This document shows, piece by piece, positions 52,543 through 60,950 of a stretch of 64,000 bases of DNA. Made by a program: the position numbers and the translations under genes. Source of the stretch: Calothrix brevissima NIES-22 (lineage in GTDB: Bacteria > Cyanobacteriota > Cyanobacteriia > Cyanobacteriales > Nostocaceae); assembly GCF_002367995.1 (NCBI RefSeq), contig NZ_AP018207.1, positions 6,672,104-6,736,103 of the forward strand. Direction: 5' to 3'. A model generated the notes under the pieces. The model had not been told where the DNA came from. It made no database searches and was given only the letters and a program-made list of their open reading frames with translations. Within the stretch, counting starts at the first letter, position 1. The number at the start of each line of letters is the position of its first letter.

Positions 52543-54119
52543 GATAAAACCACTCCGCGTTCTTTGTATAGTTCTGGTTGAGATAATAAAGTTCTTAGTG
52601 GTGAACCGAGTTGTCTCCAGAAATCGAAATCACCAAATAAAATGAGATAGTCTTGTCCTCTAGATAAGGCTATATTGATATCAGATGAAGTTAAATTTTT
52701 GAGACTTTCTGGACAATTTATAATCACTATCGCACGTTCTATTCCTGCCCATTCTGCTACTGTACCAATAAATAGTTCTGTAAAGTCTGTGGGAGAGTTA
52801 GCTGTTAGCCAATCTCGCGCTTGAGTGCAAAATGTAACGATACCAATTTGAGAACTGAGTTGGGAATTTAAGGTGTGGAGAAATTGAATAATTTTCTCAC
52901 CTGTTTGCTGATTGGGAACATCTTGCCAAATTAATCTATTTGTTAATTGTGGAATATGATAATGTTGGCGGGAATATTTTGTGTGAATCCAGCGATCGCA
53001 GATGACTGGCTCAACAATTTTAAATATTTCTGGATGAATTCGATATTGTTCTGTTAGCTGATAGCGGTAGCTTGGAAGCAAGTGCTGATTTAGGTAGTTA
53101 AAACTTTGGGTAAATCTGCTAAAAAATGATTTACCTGCATGAGATGGATGATTATTTTTGACTTTTACATTGCCAAATAAAATCAGTTTATTAGCTAAAC
53201 CAGATAGTAAAATTAATTCTATCGAACTTAGATATTCTGCTTCCTCCACAATTACTAAATCAAAGTTATTTTGCCATAAAGATTGATGTTGAATTTGCAT
53301 AAATTCAGCAACAGTACCTACAACTGGTATCTGGGGACTTTCACTGATTTGTGAAACAAGTTCTGTAACTCCCTCTACAGATAAATTTGCATAAAGTTGA
53401 CTTAGTTTTAATTGCTGTTTTAATAGTGGTTCTAATTGTTTGAGGCGATAAGCTAGCAGTTTAACTCTGTCGCTTGTTAAATCAGGAAATTCTGGCTGTA
53501 ACTGTTCAGTCAGTTGTGCTTGTGGAGTATTTTTAATAATGGGTAACCAATTTTCTAATTTTGCTGTTGTTCTGAGTTTTGCCAATTCTCTATCTGGTAA
53601 CAGATGTAATGGTAAGTAATCCATCTGTGGCTGAGATAAATGTTGAGAATATAGTTGTTCAATTACCCAACTCTGATAATCTTGCTGCTGATTTAGCCAG
53701 AAAGGATAACCTGGTAAATTGCGATAGGCGTTAAGAGTAGAATGGTGATGAGTTAAAAGTAAAATTCGTTTTGAACAGTTAATTGCAGTATGGGCTAGAG
53801 TTTGAGCAATGCGAGTTTTACCTGTAGCTGGGGAACCAACAATTAATGCGATCGCACTATTTGATAAAGCCATTTCTAAGGCTAAAGTTTGATTAGCACT
53901 TAGGGGAATATTGGAGTTAATCGCTGGAAAATTTAACTGCGATCGCTCTTTTAAATAAACCGCACCATGACAAATTGTCTGGATAATTAATTGCGTTGGT
54001 AAAGTGGGGTAATTATGTAGCTGTACTAATCTTTCCCATTGCGCTTGTGCAATTTCTGGTGTTTCATCAGATTGATAAATTAGTTGCTGTAATTCTCCCC
54101 AAAATTGTCGCTCATTCAT
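52539..54119 (-). CDS. UPF1-like superfamily 1 helicase
   Basis: 526 residues. SF1 motifs in order: I, VGSPATGKTRIA (95-104); Ia region RILLLTHHHSTLNA (118-131); II, DLVIVEEAEYLSS (287-299), with Glu in the usual first Asp position; III-like KLILFGNVKV; IV, YRYQLTEQYRIHPEI; V, FIGTVAEWAGIERAIVIINC; VI, INIALSRGQDYLILFGD. The arrangement and QYRIHPEI place it with UPF1/DNA2-type helicases, with a long helical insertion (about 150-265) between motifs Ia and II. It overlaps the upstream DUF2357-like gene and the downstream PLD gene by four bases each. Expected to unwind RNA or DNA for the nuclease parts. Confidence 0.88.
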   Translation of the reverse strand: MNERQFWGELQQLIYQSDETPEIAQAQWERLVQLHNYPTLPTQLIIQTICHGAVYLKERSQLNFPAINSNIPLSANQTLALEMALSNSAIALIVGSPATGKTRIAQTLAHTAINCSKRILLLTHHHSTLNAYRNLPGYPFWLNQQQDYQSWVIEQLYSQHLSQPQMDYLPLHLLPDRELAKLRTTAKLENWLPIIKNTPQAQLTEQLQPEFPDLTSDRVKLLAYRLKQLEPLLKQQLKLSQLYANLSVEGVTELVSQISESPQIPVVGTVAEFMQIQHQSLWQNNFDLVIVEEAEYLSSIELILLSGLANKLILFGNVKVKNNHPSHAGKSFFSRFTQSFNYLNQHLLPSYRYQLTEQYRIHPEIFKIVEPVICDRWIHTKYSRQHYHIPQLTNRLIWQDVPNQQTGEKIIQFLHTLNSQLSSQIGIVTFCTQARDWLTANSPTDFTELFIGTVAEWAGIERAIVIINCPESLKNLTSSDINIALSRGQDYLILFGDFDFWRQLGSPLRTLLSQPELYKERGVVLS

Positions 54120-55687
54120 AACGAAAACTCTAGAGTTTTTTTAATCAGACGTACCATGATATTAATGGTGATAACAAGTCCTTGTGTTCTTATATCTGGT
54201 AACTGCACTAACAATAATCTGTTGCCAAAGTATGGTTTAATATTACCTGTTTTTGACAAAATATTTGGCGGCGATTGTAAACAGAAAATAAATCCTATTT
54301 TAGTATTATAATTGTTTATTAATTTATTTAAATGACTATTTATTTCCCCGATAGTTTCATCATTTGGGCGATACCAAAATACCCAAATGGGAAAAACTAA
54401 TTGCTGAAATTCTAATTGTGCTGAGTCTAGTTGATGAATGTCTACAGTGAGTAGTAAATCACTTGAAAATTCCTCAGATGTTTTTTTCAAACTAAAGACG
54501 TAGACTTGATTTTTCAGAAATACTTTAACGGCTAGATTTTCTCGTTTATCGATATAGCGCCCTTGTTCAGGAACACTAGTACCAGTAATCTTGAGGTTAG
54601 CAGCGAAACCTATGTTTTGAAAACGTAATAGGGCTGCGGTTAATAAAACATAGATAGAATCAGCAAGTAAATAATTACGAAATGACCATAAACGCTCTTT
54701 TTCGTACTTCTTTTGAATGTATTCTAAGTAAGCTTGATAAAAGCTTCTATATATAGGGTTTTGTTGTAAGACATAGTTAGGTTTAGTAAATTGATATCGC
54801 CTATCTTGTATATCTTGAACTACTGGCTGTTGTTTGAATAAATCAATTGTTAAACTAAATTTGCGGATTTCTTCGAGATATTGACTTGCACCACTCCGTT
54901 GATATTGGTAACAATTAAAATATAAAATTTGGCTAAAATAAACCAAAAATTTATTTTCTGCCGTGTTAAAATCTTGATATCTTTGAATGCCCATTAACTG
55001 TTGTTTGGCTCCCGCCTTTTCTGCTGGAGTTGAACCAGGACGGCGGATATAGTCTCTCAAACAATAGCTATCCATTTCTTGAATTCTACCCAAAGGCATG
55101 AGTTCTGCTTGCCTTCTGAGTTGGTGACGAAGATGAGAGGCGATCGCTTCTAATTTGCGCCGGAGTTGATAACGGCGTTCTAAGCTAATTACTATAGGTA
55201 TATTCGCCTCATCAACATTAAATTTATTTAACTTTTGTTGTAATTGGCTAACGAGAATTGTCGGCTGTCTACTTTGATGATTATCAAATATATTGGCAAA
55301 ATTTCCCACTAAAATTCGGATGAGAAAAGACGTTGTATTGTCTAAACGTGTCTCTAAAATATGTTCCCATTCTGTAATTTCTTGTTTATCTTTGATAGTC
55401 TCAATATCTAGAACTTCATCAGTGATATGTAGATGATATATGTGTCCAGAAATTTTTACAGGAAAAACATACTCTAACTGCTGCGGATGTTGACTGATAT
55501 CTGTTGGTTTTAGATAGGGGAAAGCAATTTCATAGACTCTATCAGCAATCGGAATTAAAAAAGATGACGCGGATAATTCCTCTTTTATATCTAGTGCGAT
55601 TATTGGGCGATCGCGTGCGTGTAATAGAGTCTCTATAGTTACAGGAGACTCATTTAAATAAGCAAATAAGCTAGGATATAGTCTCAT
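54116..55687 (-). CDS. McrC/DUF2357-like protein
   Basis: 523 residues. Most recognisable is the central block GIQRYQDFNTAENKFLVYFS (about 235-255), the conserved Thr/Ser-x-Glu-Asn segment of DUF2357 proteins, preceded by the helical QLRRKLEAIASHLRHQLRRQ. The C-terminal third carries strands VYVFSLKKTSEEFSSDLLLT and FPIWVFWYRPNDET in the place of a PD-(D/E)XK nuclease core, but I cannot identify a clear catalytic D/E-x-K triad. Its start overlaps the stop of the McrB-like gene (about one base), as in McrB-McrC pairs. I infer a nuclease or nuclease-platform partner of that NTPase. Confidence 0.72.
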   Translation of the reverse strand: MRLYPSLFAYLNESPVTIETLLHARDRPIIALDIKEELSASSFLIPIADRVYEIAFPYLKPTDISQHPQQLEYVFPVKISGHIYHLHITDEVLDIETIKDKQEITEWEHILETRLDNTTSFLIRILVGNFANIFDNHQSRQPTILVSQLQQKLNKFNVDEANIPIVISLERRYQLRRKLEAIASHLRHQLRRQAELMPLGRIQEMDSYCLRDYIRRPGSTPAEKAGAKQQLMGIQRYQDFNTAENKFLVYFSQILYFNCYQYQRSGASQYLEEIRKFSLTIDLFKQQPVVQDIQDRRYQFTKPNYVLQQNPIYRSFYQAYLEYIQKKYEKERLWSFRNYLLADSIYVLLTAALLRFQNIGFAANLKITGTSVPEQGRYIDKRENLAVKVFLKNQVYVFSLKKTSEEFSSDLLLTVDIHQLDSAQLEFQQLVFPIWVFWYRPNDETIGEINSHLNKLINNYNTKIGFIFCLQSPPNILSKTGNIKPYFGNRLLLVQLPDIRTQGLVITINIMVRLIKKTLEFSL

Positions 55688-57909
55688 TATACTGCTTCAT
55701 TTTGATACACTAAACCCTGCCATTGAAATTGTCCGTAACGACCTGCACGGGCTTTTTCAAATGCTATAATCAACGGTTGATCGTTAATTTCTACAATAAT
55801 GTTTTTTAATTGCTCCAATTCATCTGCAAACTCATCAATCATCACTCCTCGTAGTTTTGGTAGCAGTTTTTGTCCAAACTGATCTGCAATAGCAAACTTA
55901 AAAGCTGCTGAATTAGTGTTGTCAACTCCTGGATAATTGACCACATACTGAGTAATTGCTTGATAAACACGATGAGCAAAAGGATGTCCCATCTTTTCCA
56001 TTACTTGATTTGCTTGATCGAGATAAGATTTTACTTTCTCTACAACTTGAGAATGAGGATCTGGTGTTTTCACCCAAGCCCTAAAATCAGAGTAAGCTAA
56101 ATATCCTGAAGGTCTGGCGCTGGTAGCATGATTATTACTTTGCTGACGCAATTGTAAATTTTGTGGTTTACCAAATGTCAGCACATTGGCTCTATCTAGC
56201 ACCTTATCTGATAATGTTTGAGTAGTTTCATCTTCATTCATTGTTCCTACAAACAAGAACTCATTAGGAATTCTTAATCTACGTTCATTATCTTGTAATG
56301 GTAAGCTACCAACATCAATTTCTAAATAAGTTGGGTGACTGCGACGAGCTTCTAATTTAGATAAGAAATCGCTAAAATAATATTCAACTCGCGCTAAATT
56401 CATTTCATCGAGCAAGACAATTACCATTCTGTCTTGCATAGCTGAATCGTGATTATATTGATACAGTCCGCGCATCAAATCAGTGGGCTTAAATTTTTTC
56501 TCCACATAGTTATAAAATCCTTGCAAATCTTGAGGCGAATCCCAACGCGGTTGGACAGCTAAAGTTAATAATTGTGCGCCGATGTAATTAGCATATTTCT
56601 GTGGTAATTCGCTTTTACCTGTACCGCTAATTCCAGCGAGAATTACCAAAGCGGAAATATCTTGTACTTTTAAAGAAGTATGGAATGCATGAATTACACG
56701 CTCTGGAAAATTTAAGCCTTGAGCATTAATATACTGAATAAAATTATCTAAGAAAATCTGTTCACTTTGTTGAGCATTAACGACAGTCCACTTAGATTCT
56801 GCTAATCTTAGCCATAGTCTTTCTCTTAATGCTTGTAGTGCTACTCTAGAACTATTTTCTAGATTTTCAAGTTCTCCTCTCAGGCGTTTGATTTCATCAT
56901 TAAGCTGGTCTCTTTCTAGTTTTAATGTAGCATTATTCTCTTCTAAACCAGCTTTAATACCATTTAAATTTTGAATATCCCGTTCTAATTGTCTTACATG
57001 GGATTCTTTATCTATGATTTGAAATTTTAATTCCGATAATCTTTGCCGGAATTGTTCAATTTTATGATACTCTTCTTGACTTTCTTGTATCGCATGTAAT
57101 ATTCGTTGTTTTTCAGCTTCTAAGCTATCTATTTCTGGTCTTAGTTGATTGATTCTTTCTTCATAGCTTTGTTTCTGGCTAAATATACCGTCATAGGTAG
57201 CTCTTAATAATTCTAGTTCTGCTGCTTTGTGCTCTAGTTCTTGAGATGTAGTTTTACGCTCTGCTATTTGTTGATTGAGTAACTCTAACTGTGTTTGTTT
57301 AGTAGAAAATTCTGTTTCAATATTTTTGAGCGATCGCTGTTTGTCTTCTAAAGATGCAACTTGAGAATTTAGAGAAGTAATTTGACCTTCTAAACTACTT
57401 TTATCTAATCTAAATTGCTCAATTTGTGTTTGCAGTTTTTCACGATTAGATAAGTCTGGATTTTGTTGATTTATGGCAGCAACTCGACGCTCTAGTTCTT
57501 GGTTTTTTTGATTTAGATCTGTTAACCTATGTTCAAGGTGCTGTAACTCTGCTTGCTTTTGTGCAAATTGTCCTTCAACTGTTGCGAGTTCCGTGTGTAT
57601 TCTTCGTAGTTCTGTTACTCGTGGTGTTAAATTTGCTATTTCTGCTGTAATTTTTTGCAACTTGTTTTGTTGAGCTACCTGTGGCTCTAATCGTCTGACT
57701 TCATCCTCTAATTCTCTGAGTCGAATCTCTTTGTCCCCTTGTCGTTTACTGGAAATAGCAGCGCCTAAAACTACGCCTGTGCTACTTCCTAGTAATGCTC
57801 CACTGGCTCCACCAGCACCACCAGCAAAGGATGCTGTTACACCTACGACTAATGCAGCTGAACCTACTATTACCCAGTCTGATAACGCCCAGTCTGATAA
57901 ATTCTGCAC
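55687..57909 (-). CDS. Membrane-anchored coiled-coil McrB-type AAA+ NTPase
   Basis: 740 residues, first gene of the operon. Residues 12-52 are hydrophobic and Gly/Ala-rich (VIVGSAALVVGVTASFAGGA and SGALLGSSTGVVLGAAIS), one or two membrane or glycine-zipper helices. Residues about 58-360 form a long coiled coil. The C-terminal AAA+ domain has Walker A LAGISGTGKSELP (426-433), Walker B VIVLLDEMNLARVEYYF (497-513), which carries the LDEMNLA signature of McrB-type GTPases, and the sensor-like FVGTMNEDETTQTLSDKV (553-570). Residues DELEQLKNIIVEINDQPLII and a basic tail end the protein. The coiled-coil/McrB fusion is the hallmark of CoCoNuT-type type IV systems. Confidence 0.88.
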   Translation of the reverse strand: MQNLSDWALSDWVIVGSAALVVGVTASFAGGAGGASGALLGSSTGVVLGAAISSKRQGDKEIRLRELEDEVRRLEPQVAQQNKLQKITAEIANLTPRVTELRRIHTELATVEGQFAQKQAELQHLEHRLTDLNQKNQELERRVAAINQQNPDLSNREKLQTQIEQFRLDKSSLEGQITSLNSQVASLEDKQRSLKNIETEFSTKQTQLELLNQQIAERKTTSQELEHKAAELELLRATYDGIFSQKQSYEERINQLRPEIDSLEAEKQRILHAIQESQEEYHKIEQFRQRLSELKFQIIDKESHVRQLERDIQNLNGIKAGLEENNATLKLERDQLNDEIKRLRGELENLENSSRVALQALRERLWLRLAESKWTVVNAQQSEQIFLDNFIQYINAQGLNFPERVIHAFHTSLKVQDISALVILAGISGTGKSELPQKYANYIGAQLLTLAVQPRWDSPQDLQGFYNYVEKKFKPTDLMRGLYQYNHDSAMQDRMVIVLLDEMNLARVEYYFSDFLSKLEARRSHPTYLEIDVGSLPLQDNERRLRIPNEFLFVGTMNEDETTQTLSDKVLDRANVLTFGKPQNLQLRQQSNNHATSARPSGYLAYSDFRAWVKTPDPHSQVVEKVKSYLDQANQVMEKMGHPFAHRVYQAITQYVVNYPGVDNTNSAAFKFAIADQFGQKLLPKLRGVMIDEFADELEQLKNIIVEINDQPLIIAFEKARAGRYGQFQWQGLVYQNEAV

Positions 57910-58008
57910 CCTTCAACCTCAGAATTCTTGACGGTAAGTTTATCTGTACATTCTAGATAAATATTTTTATACAACGCTCCAGTAAATTTACTGGTATAGC
58001 AAACTTAT
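57910..58008 (-). promoter_or_regulatory. Probable promoter region of the McrBC-like operon
   Basis: The only non-coding DNA upstream of the five-gene operon before the MITE at 58009. AT-rich on the minus strand (AATATTTATCTAGAATGTAC about 40-60 bases before the ATG). No operator-like inverted repeat is evident and no regulator gene is linked. The call is positional. Confidence 0.35.
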
Positions 58009-58201
58009 GGGAGCATCCCAATTTTGACGCAATACCCTAGAAGGGTATTGCTATACCAACAAAGCCTGCCTACCCTTCGGGAACGTCTTCGACGAACGCA
58101 GGCTATCAAACTTTTAGCAAAAGAAGGCAGGCTTCGTATTTCTAGCCCCACCCTTATAGGGTGAGGGCGTTTTTGCACATTTGGGATGCTCCCAAACTTA
58201 T
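58001..58201. mobile_element. 185-bp MITE with 13-bp TIRs and 8-bp target duplication
   Basis: Terminal inverted repeats GGGAGCATCCCAA (58009-58021) and TTGGGATGCTCCC (58181-58193) are perfect. The octamer AAACTTAT flanks both ends (58001-58008, 58194-58201), a clean target duplication. Inside are palindromes: CAATACCCTAGAAGGGTATTG (58031-58051, given in part as CAATACCC/GGGTATTG), GCCTGC...GCAGGC and CCCTTATAGGG. No coding capacity. A decayed relative lies at 12939-13110. Confidence 0.9.
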
Positions 58202-58550
58202 AGTGTTTAAATAGCAGTATTTTTAGGTATAATAACCGACTTTTAGATGGGAAACCTAAATTACTATAGGATATTTAGCTTATGGCATTATTGCTTTGTA
58301 TATCTAGCTTTTGCTAGGTATTGCCTAATTTATATATTTTGTATTACATTGTCGTTATTTTATCTATACTAATCTTATTTGATATAGGAACAGAAATGGC
58401 ACATAAGATAGGCATGTGTAAATCATTTATTATTCCAATAATATAACTAATTATTAATAATATTTACCATTTAAAAGATTGGTCAATCTTACTGAACTCA
58501 TAACCCTATTTGAGCAAGTAAACTTTGCCTAAGTATTGCAAAGTTTATGA
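58202..58550. other. AT-rich spacer before the exosortase-associated gene
   Basis: 349 bases, very AT-rich (TTGCTTTTGCTAGGTATTGCC, TTATTAATAATATTTACC). No gene. It is presumably the right-hand remainder of the former crtB to associated-gene spacer, plus the promoter now serving the downstream genes. Confidence 0.5.
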
Positions 58551-59264
58551 ATGATTTCCTTATCTAAATTCTTAAAAGAAAGTCAATGGAATCAAGTAGT
58601 AGCACTGTTATTATTACTGCTACTATTTGCTATTGGTGCTGTTCCTGGATATTTGACAGGAAAATGGCAATGGAAACAGCCGCCACCAATTACAAGTTTA
58701 AAAGCATTAAAACATATCCGCAATTCTGGGTTAACTATTCCTGGTTGGGAAACTGTTGAACAGGTACAACAACAAATTGGCGAGCAAAAATGGTCGATAC
58801 AATTAATTAAAAAACAAGACTCGCAAACTCAAGCGGTATTGCTGTTGTTACCGCAAAACGGGCCGATGGATCAACCTGAGGTGGAATGGACAGAAATTGA
58901 AGGTTGGGGAAAGTTACGTTGGCGCAAGTGGGATATAGCGCAATATCGTGGGGCTAGATTTACTGTGAAACAGCCTAGAGAAAGCCAGGTAGAAGCGAGA
59001 TTTTTTCGTGCGGTTACACAACAAGATACTTTTGCGGTGTTGCAATGGTATGCTGTACCGCAAGGGGGAAACCCATCACCGTTACGCTGGTTTGTCGCGG
59101 ATCAATTGGCGCAGTGGCGTAAACAGCGAGTTCCTTGGGTGGGTGTAAGTATTCTGATTCCAATGGAACCTTTAGGTCAGGTGGAAAAAATGTGGCCTTT
59201 GGCTGAGTCTATCGGTCAGACTGTACAAGGGGCCTTAATGACAGACTCATTACCGAATAATTAG
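58551..59264 (+). CDS. Cyanoexosortase B system-associated protein
   Basis: 237 residues: one N-terminal membrane helix (VVALLLLLLLFAIGAVPGYL), then an extracytoplasmic domain with GLTIPGWETVEQVQQQIGEQ, EVEWTEIEGWGKLRWRKWDI and VARFFRAVT-like strands ending ISILIPMEPLGQVEKMWPLA. In other cyanobacteria this EpsI-like protein directly follows cyanoexosortase B. Here it is separated from it by 11.3 kb holding the island. Role: probably assists target recognition or linkage in exopolysaccharide-coupled protein sorting. Confidence 0.8.
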   Translation: MISLSKFLKESQWNQVVALLLLLLLFAIGAVPGYLTGKWQWKQPPPITSLKALKHIRNSGLTIPGWETVEQVQQQIGEQKWSIQLIKKQDSQTQAVLLLLPQNGPMDQPEVEWTEIEGWGKLRWRKWDIAQYRGARFTVKQPRESQVEARFFRAVTQQDTFAVLQWYAVPQGGNPSPLRWFVADQLAQWRKQRVPWVGVSILIPMEPLGQVEKMWPLAESIGQTVQGALMTDSLPNN

Positions 59265-59453
59265 TGAATTTTACTGGTGATGCGATCGCTCTTTTCATAT
59301 CCTAATTTATATATTGTCGTATTAGATATTACTTATATTTTGGCGATCGCATCTCGTAATTGCTCGGACAAATCCAAGACAGTTGAGATATTTACAGAGT
59401 AAAATAGCGGCGCAACAAGACCAATTCTGAGTCTAGCTTGACTGCTGACTCAA

Positions 59454-60809
59454 ATGTCTATATTTTACAATTCTCCTATGCGTGCATTCAGCGCTCTCTT
59501 GTTTTTCAGCCTGCAACTCAGTGTTTTCTGGACAACAGCATTTTCAGTTGTTGCTCAAACTTTACCATTTCCCCAACAACCCTCAGGTCAAACCCCTTCA
59601 TTTCCTTCAGCTACTGAGGCTGTACCTGGGAGTTTAAATAACGAGGTTTCCCCCCAACTCAACCGCTATCTTTTAGGGCCGGGTGATTCCCTGAGTGTTG
59701 TAATTCAGCGTCCTCCGGGCCCCTATCGCTTAGGTGCGGGTGATTCTATTAGTGTTGTGGTTCAACGCTTTCCTGACTTGAGCTTCCAAGCTTTAATTAA
59801 TCCTGAAGGTAACATTATTGTACCTCTGATTAATACTGTCTCCTTACAGGGTTTAACTTTGGATGAAGCACAAGCGAAAATTCGCTCATTGCTCAACCGT
59901 TATGTAGTAGAACCGATAGTAGTTTTATCTTTAGTAGGACAGCGACCAGATTTGAGCTTTCAAGCTGTAGTTAATCCAGAAGGTAATATTTTAGTTCCCC
60001 AAGTAGGTACATTATCTCTACAAGGCTTGAGTGTGGAAGAAGCACAAGAAAAAATTCGCCTCGCTTTAAGTCGCGTTGTCATCGATCCAATTGTGGTAGC
60101 ATCACTAGCATCGCCGCGACCCGTGCAAGTGACTATTAGCGGGGAAGTGTTTCGTCCGGGGATTTACCCAATTGCATCAGCTACACCCCGCGTCGCTGAT
60201 GCTTTGCTGACATCTGGCGGGACGACAATCAACGCAGATTTAAGACAAGTCCAAGTACGTAGACGGTTGCTTGATGGTACTGTAATTGCGCAAACTGTTG
60301 ACTTATACACAGCATTACAAAATGGTAGTGCATTGCCTAATTTAAGGTTACAAGATGGCGATGCAATTATCGTGCCGCGTCGGGAAATCGGCACTGATGA
60401 CGGTTATGACAGAAATTTAATAGCACGTTCAACCTTAGCCATCCCGCAGATTAGAGTCAGGGTTTTAAACTACGCAGCTGGAGGTATTGCTAATCAGGTG
60501 TTACCTAATGGCAGTACATTTATAGATGCATTAGGTGGTATCAATCTTGACACAGCTAATCTTCGAGATATTGCCTTAGTCCGCTTTGACCCAGAACGAG
60601 GTCAAGCTGTGACCCAAAGACTAGACGCGAAAAAGGCTCTGGGCGGTGATATGTCGCAAAACGTGCCACTGCAAGATAATGATGTTATTGTGGTTGGTCG
60701 TAACCTCATCGGTAGAATTACTAATGCTCTCAATACAATTACACAACCTTTCTTTAATGTGCAGAGCTTTATTCGCTTCTTTGATTTCTTTACAGGCGGA
60801 TTTAGGTAG
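59454..60809 (+). CDS. Polysaccharide export protein with duplicated export domain and SLBB repeats
   Basis: 451 residues (ATG at 59454; a second at 59478 is nearer the signal peptide FSALLFFSLQLSVFWTTAFS). The Poly_export (Wza-like) unit occurs twice: YRLGAGDSISVVVQRFPDLS ... GNIIVPLINTVSLQGLTLDE, and RPDLSFQAVVNPEGN ... ILVPQVGTLSLQGLSVEEAQ. SLBB-type blocks follow: VQVTISGEVFRPGIYPIASA and VRVLNYAAGGIANQVLPNGS. It should form the outer-membrane exit channel with the inner-membrane Wzc-like protein encoded next. Confidence 0.92.
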   Translation: MSIFYNSPMRAFSALLFFSLQLSVFWTTAFSVVAQTLPFPQQPSGQTPSFPSATEAVPGSLNNEVSPQLNRYLLGPGDSLSVVIQRPPGPYRLGAGDSISVVVQRFPDLSFQALINPEGNIIVPLINTVSLQGLTLDEAQAKIRSLLNRYVVEPIVVLSLVGQRPDLSFQAVVNPEGNILVPQVGTLSLQGLSVEEAQEKIRLALSRVVIDPIVVASLASPRPVQVTISGEVFRPGIYPIASATPRVADALLTSGGTTINADLRQVQVRRRLLDGTVIAQTVDLYTALQNGSALPNLRLQDGDAIIVPRREIGTDDGYDRNLIARSTLAIPQIRVRVLNYAAGGIANQVLPNGSTFIDALGGINLDTANLRDIALVRFDPERGQAVTQRLDAKKALGGDMSQNVPLQDNDVIVVGRNLIGRITNALNTITQPFFNVQSFIRFFDFFTGGFR

Positions 60810-60834
60810 TTGGTTAGTAGAGAGATTATTGACA

Positions 60835-60950
60835 GTTGACAGTTGACAGTTGACGGTTGACTGTTGACTGGTTCACCAATGACCAATGACCAATGACAAA
60901 TGACAAATGACCAATGACAAATGACCAATGACAAATGACCAATGACAAAT
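60835..60950. repeat. STRR block running into the Wzc-like start codon
   Basis: TTGACAG units (60829-60870), then alternating CCAATGA and CAAATGA heptamers (60885-60950). The last heptamer supplies the ATG of the next gene. Confidence 0.85.
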
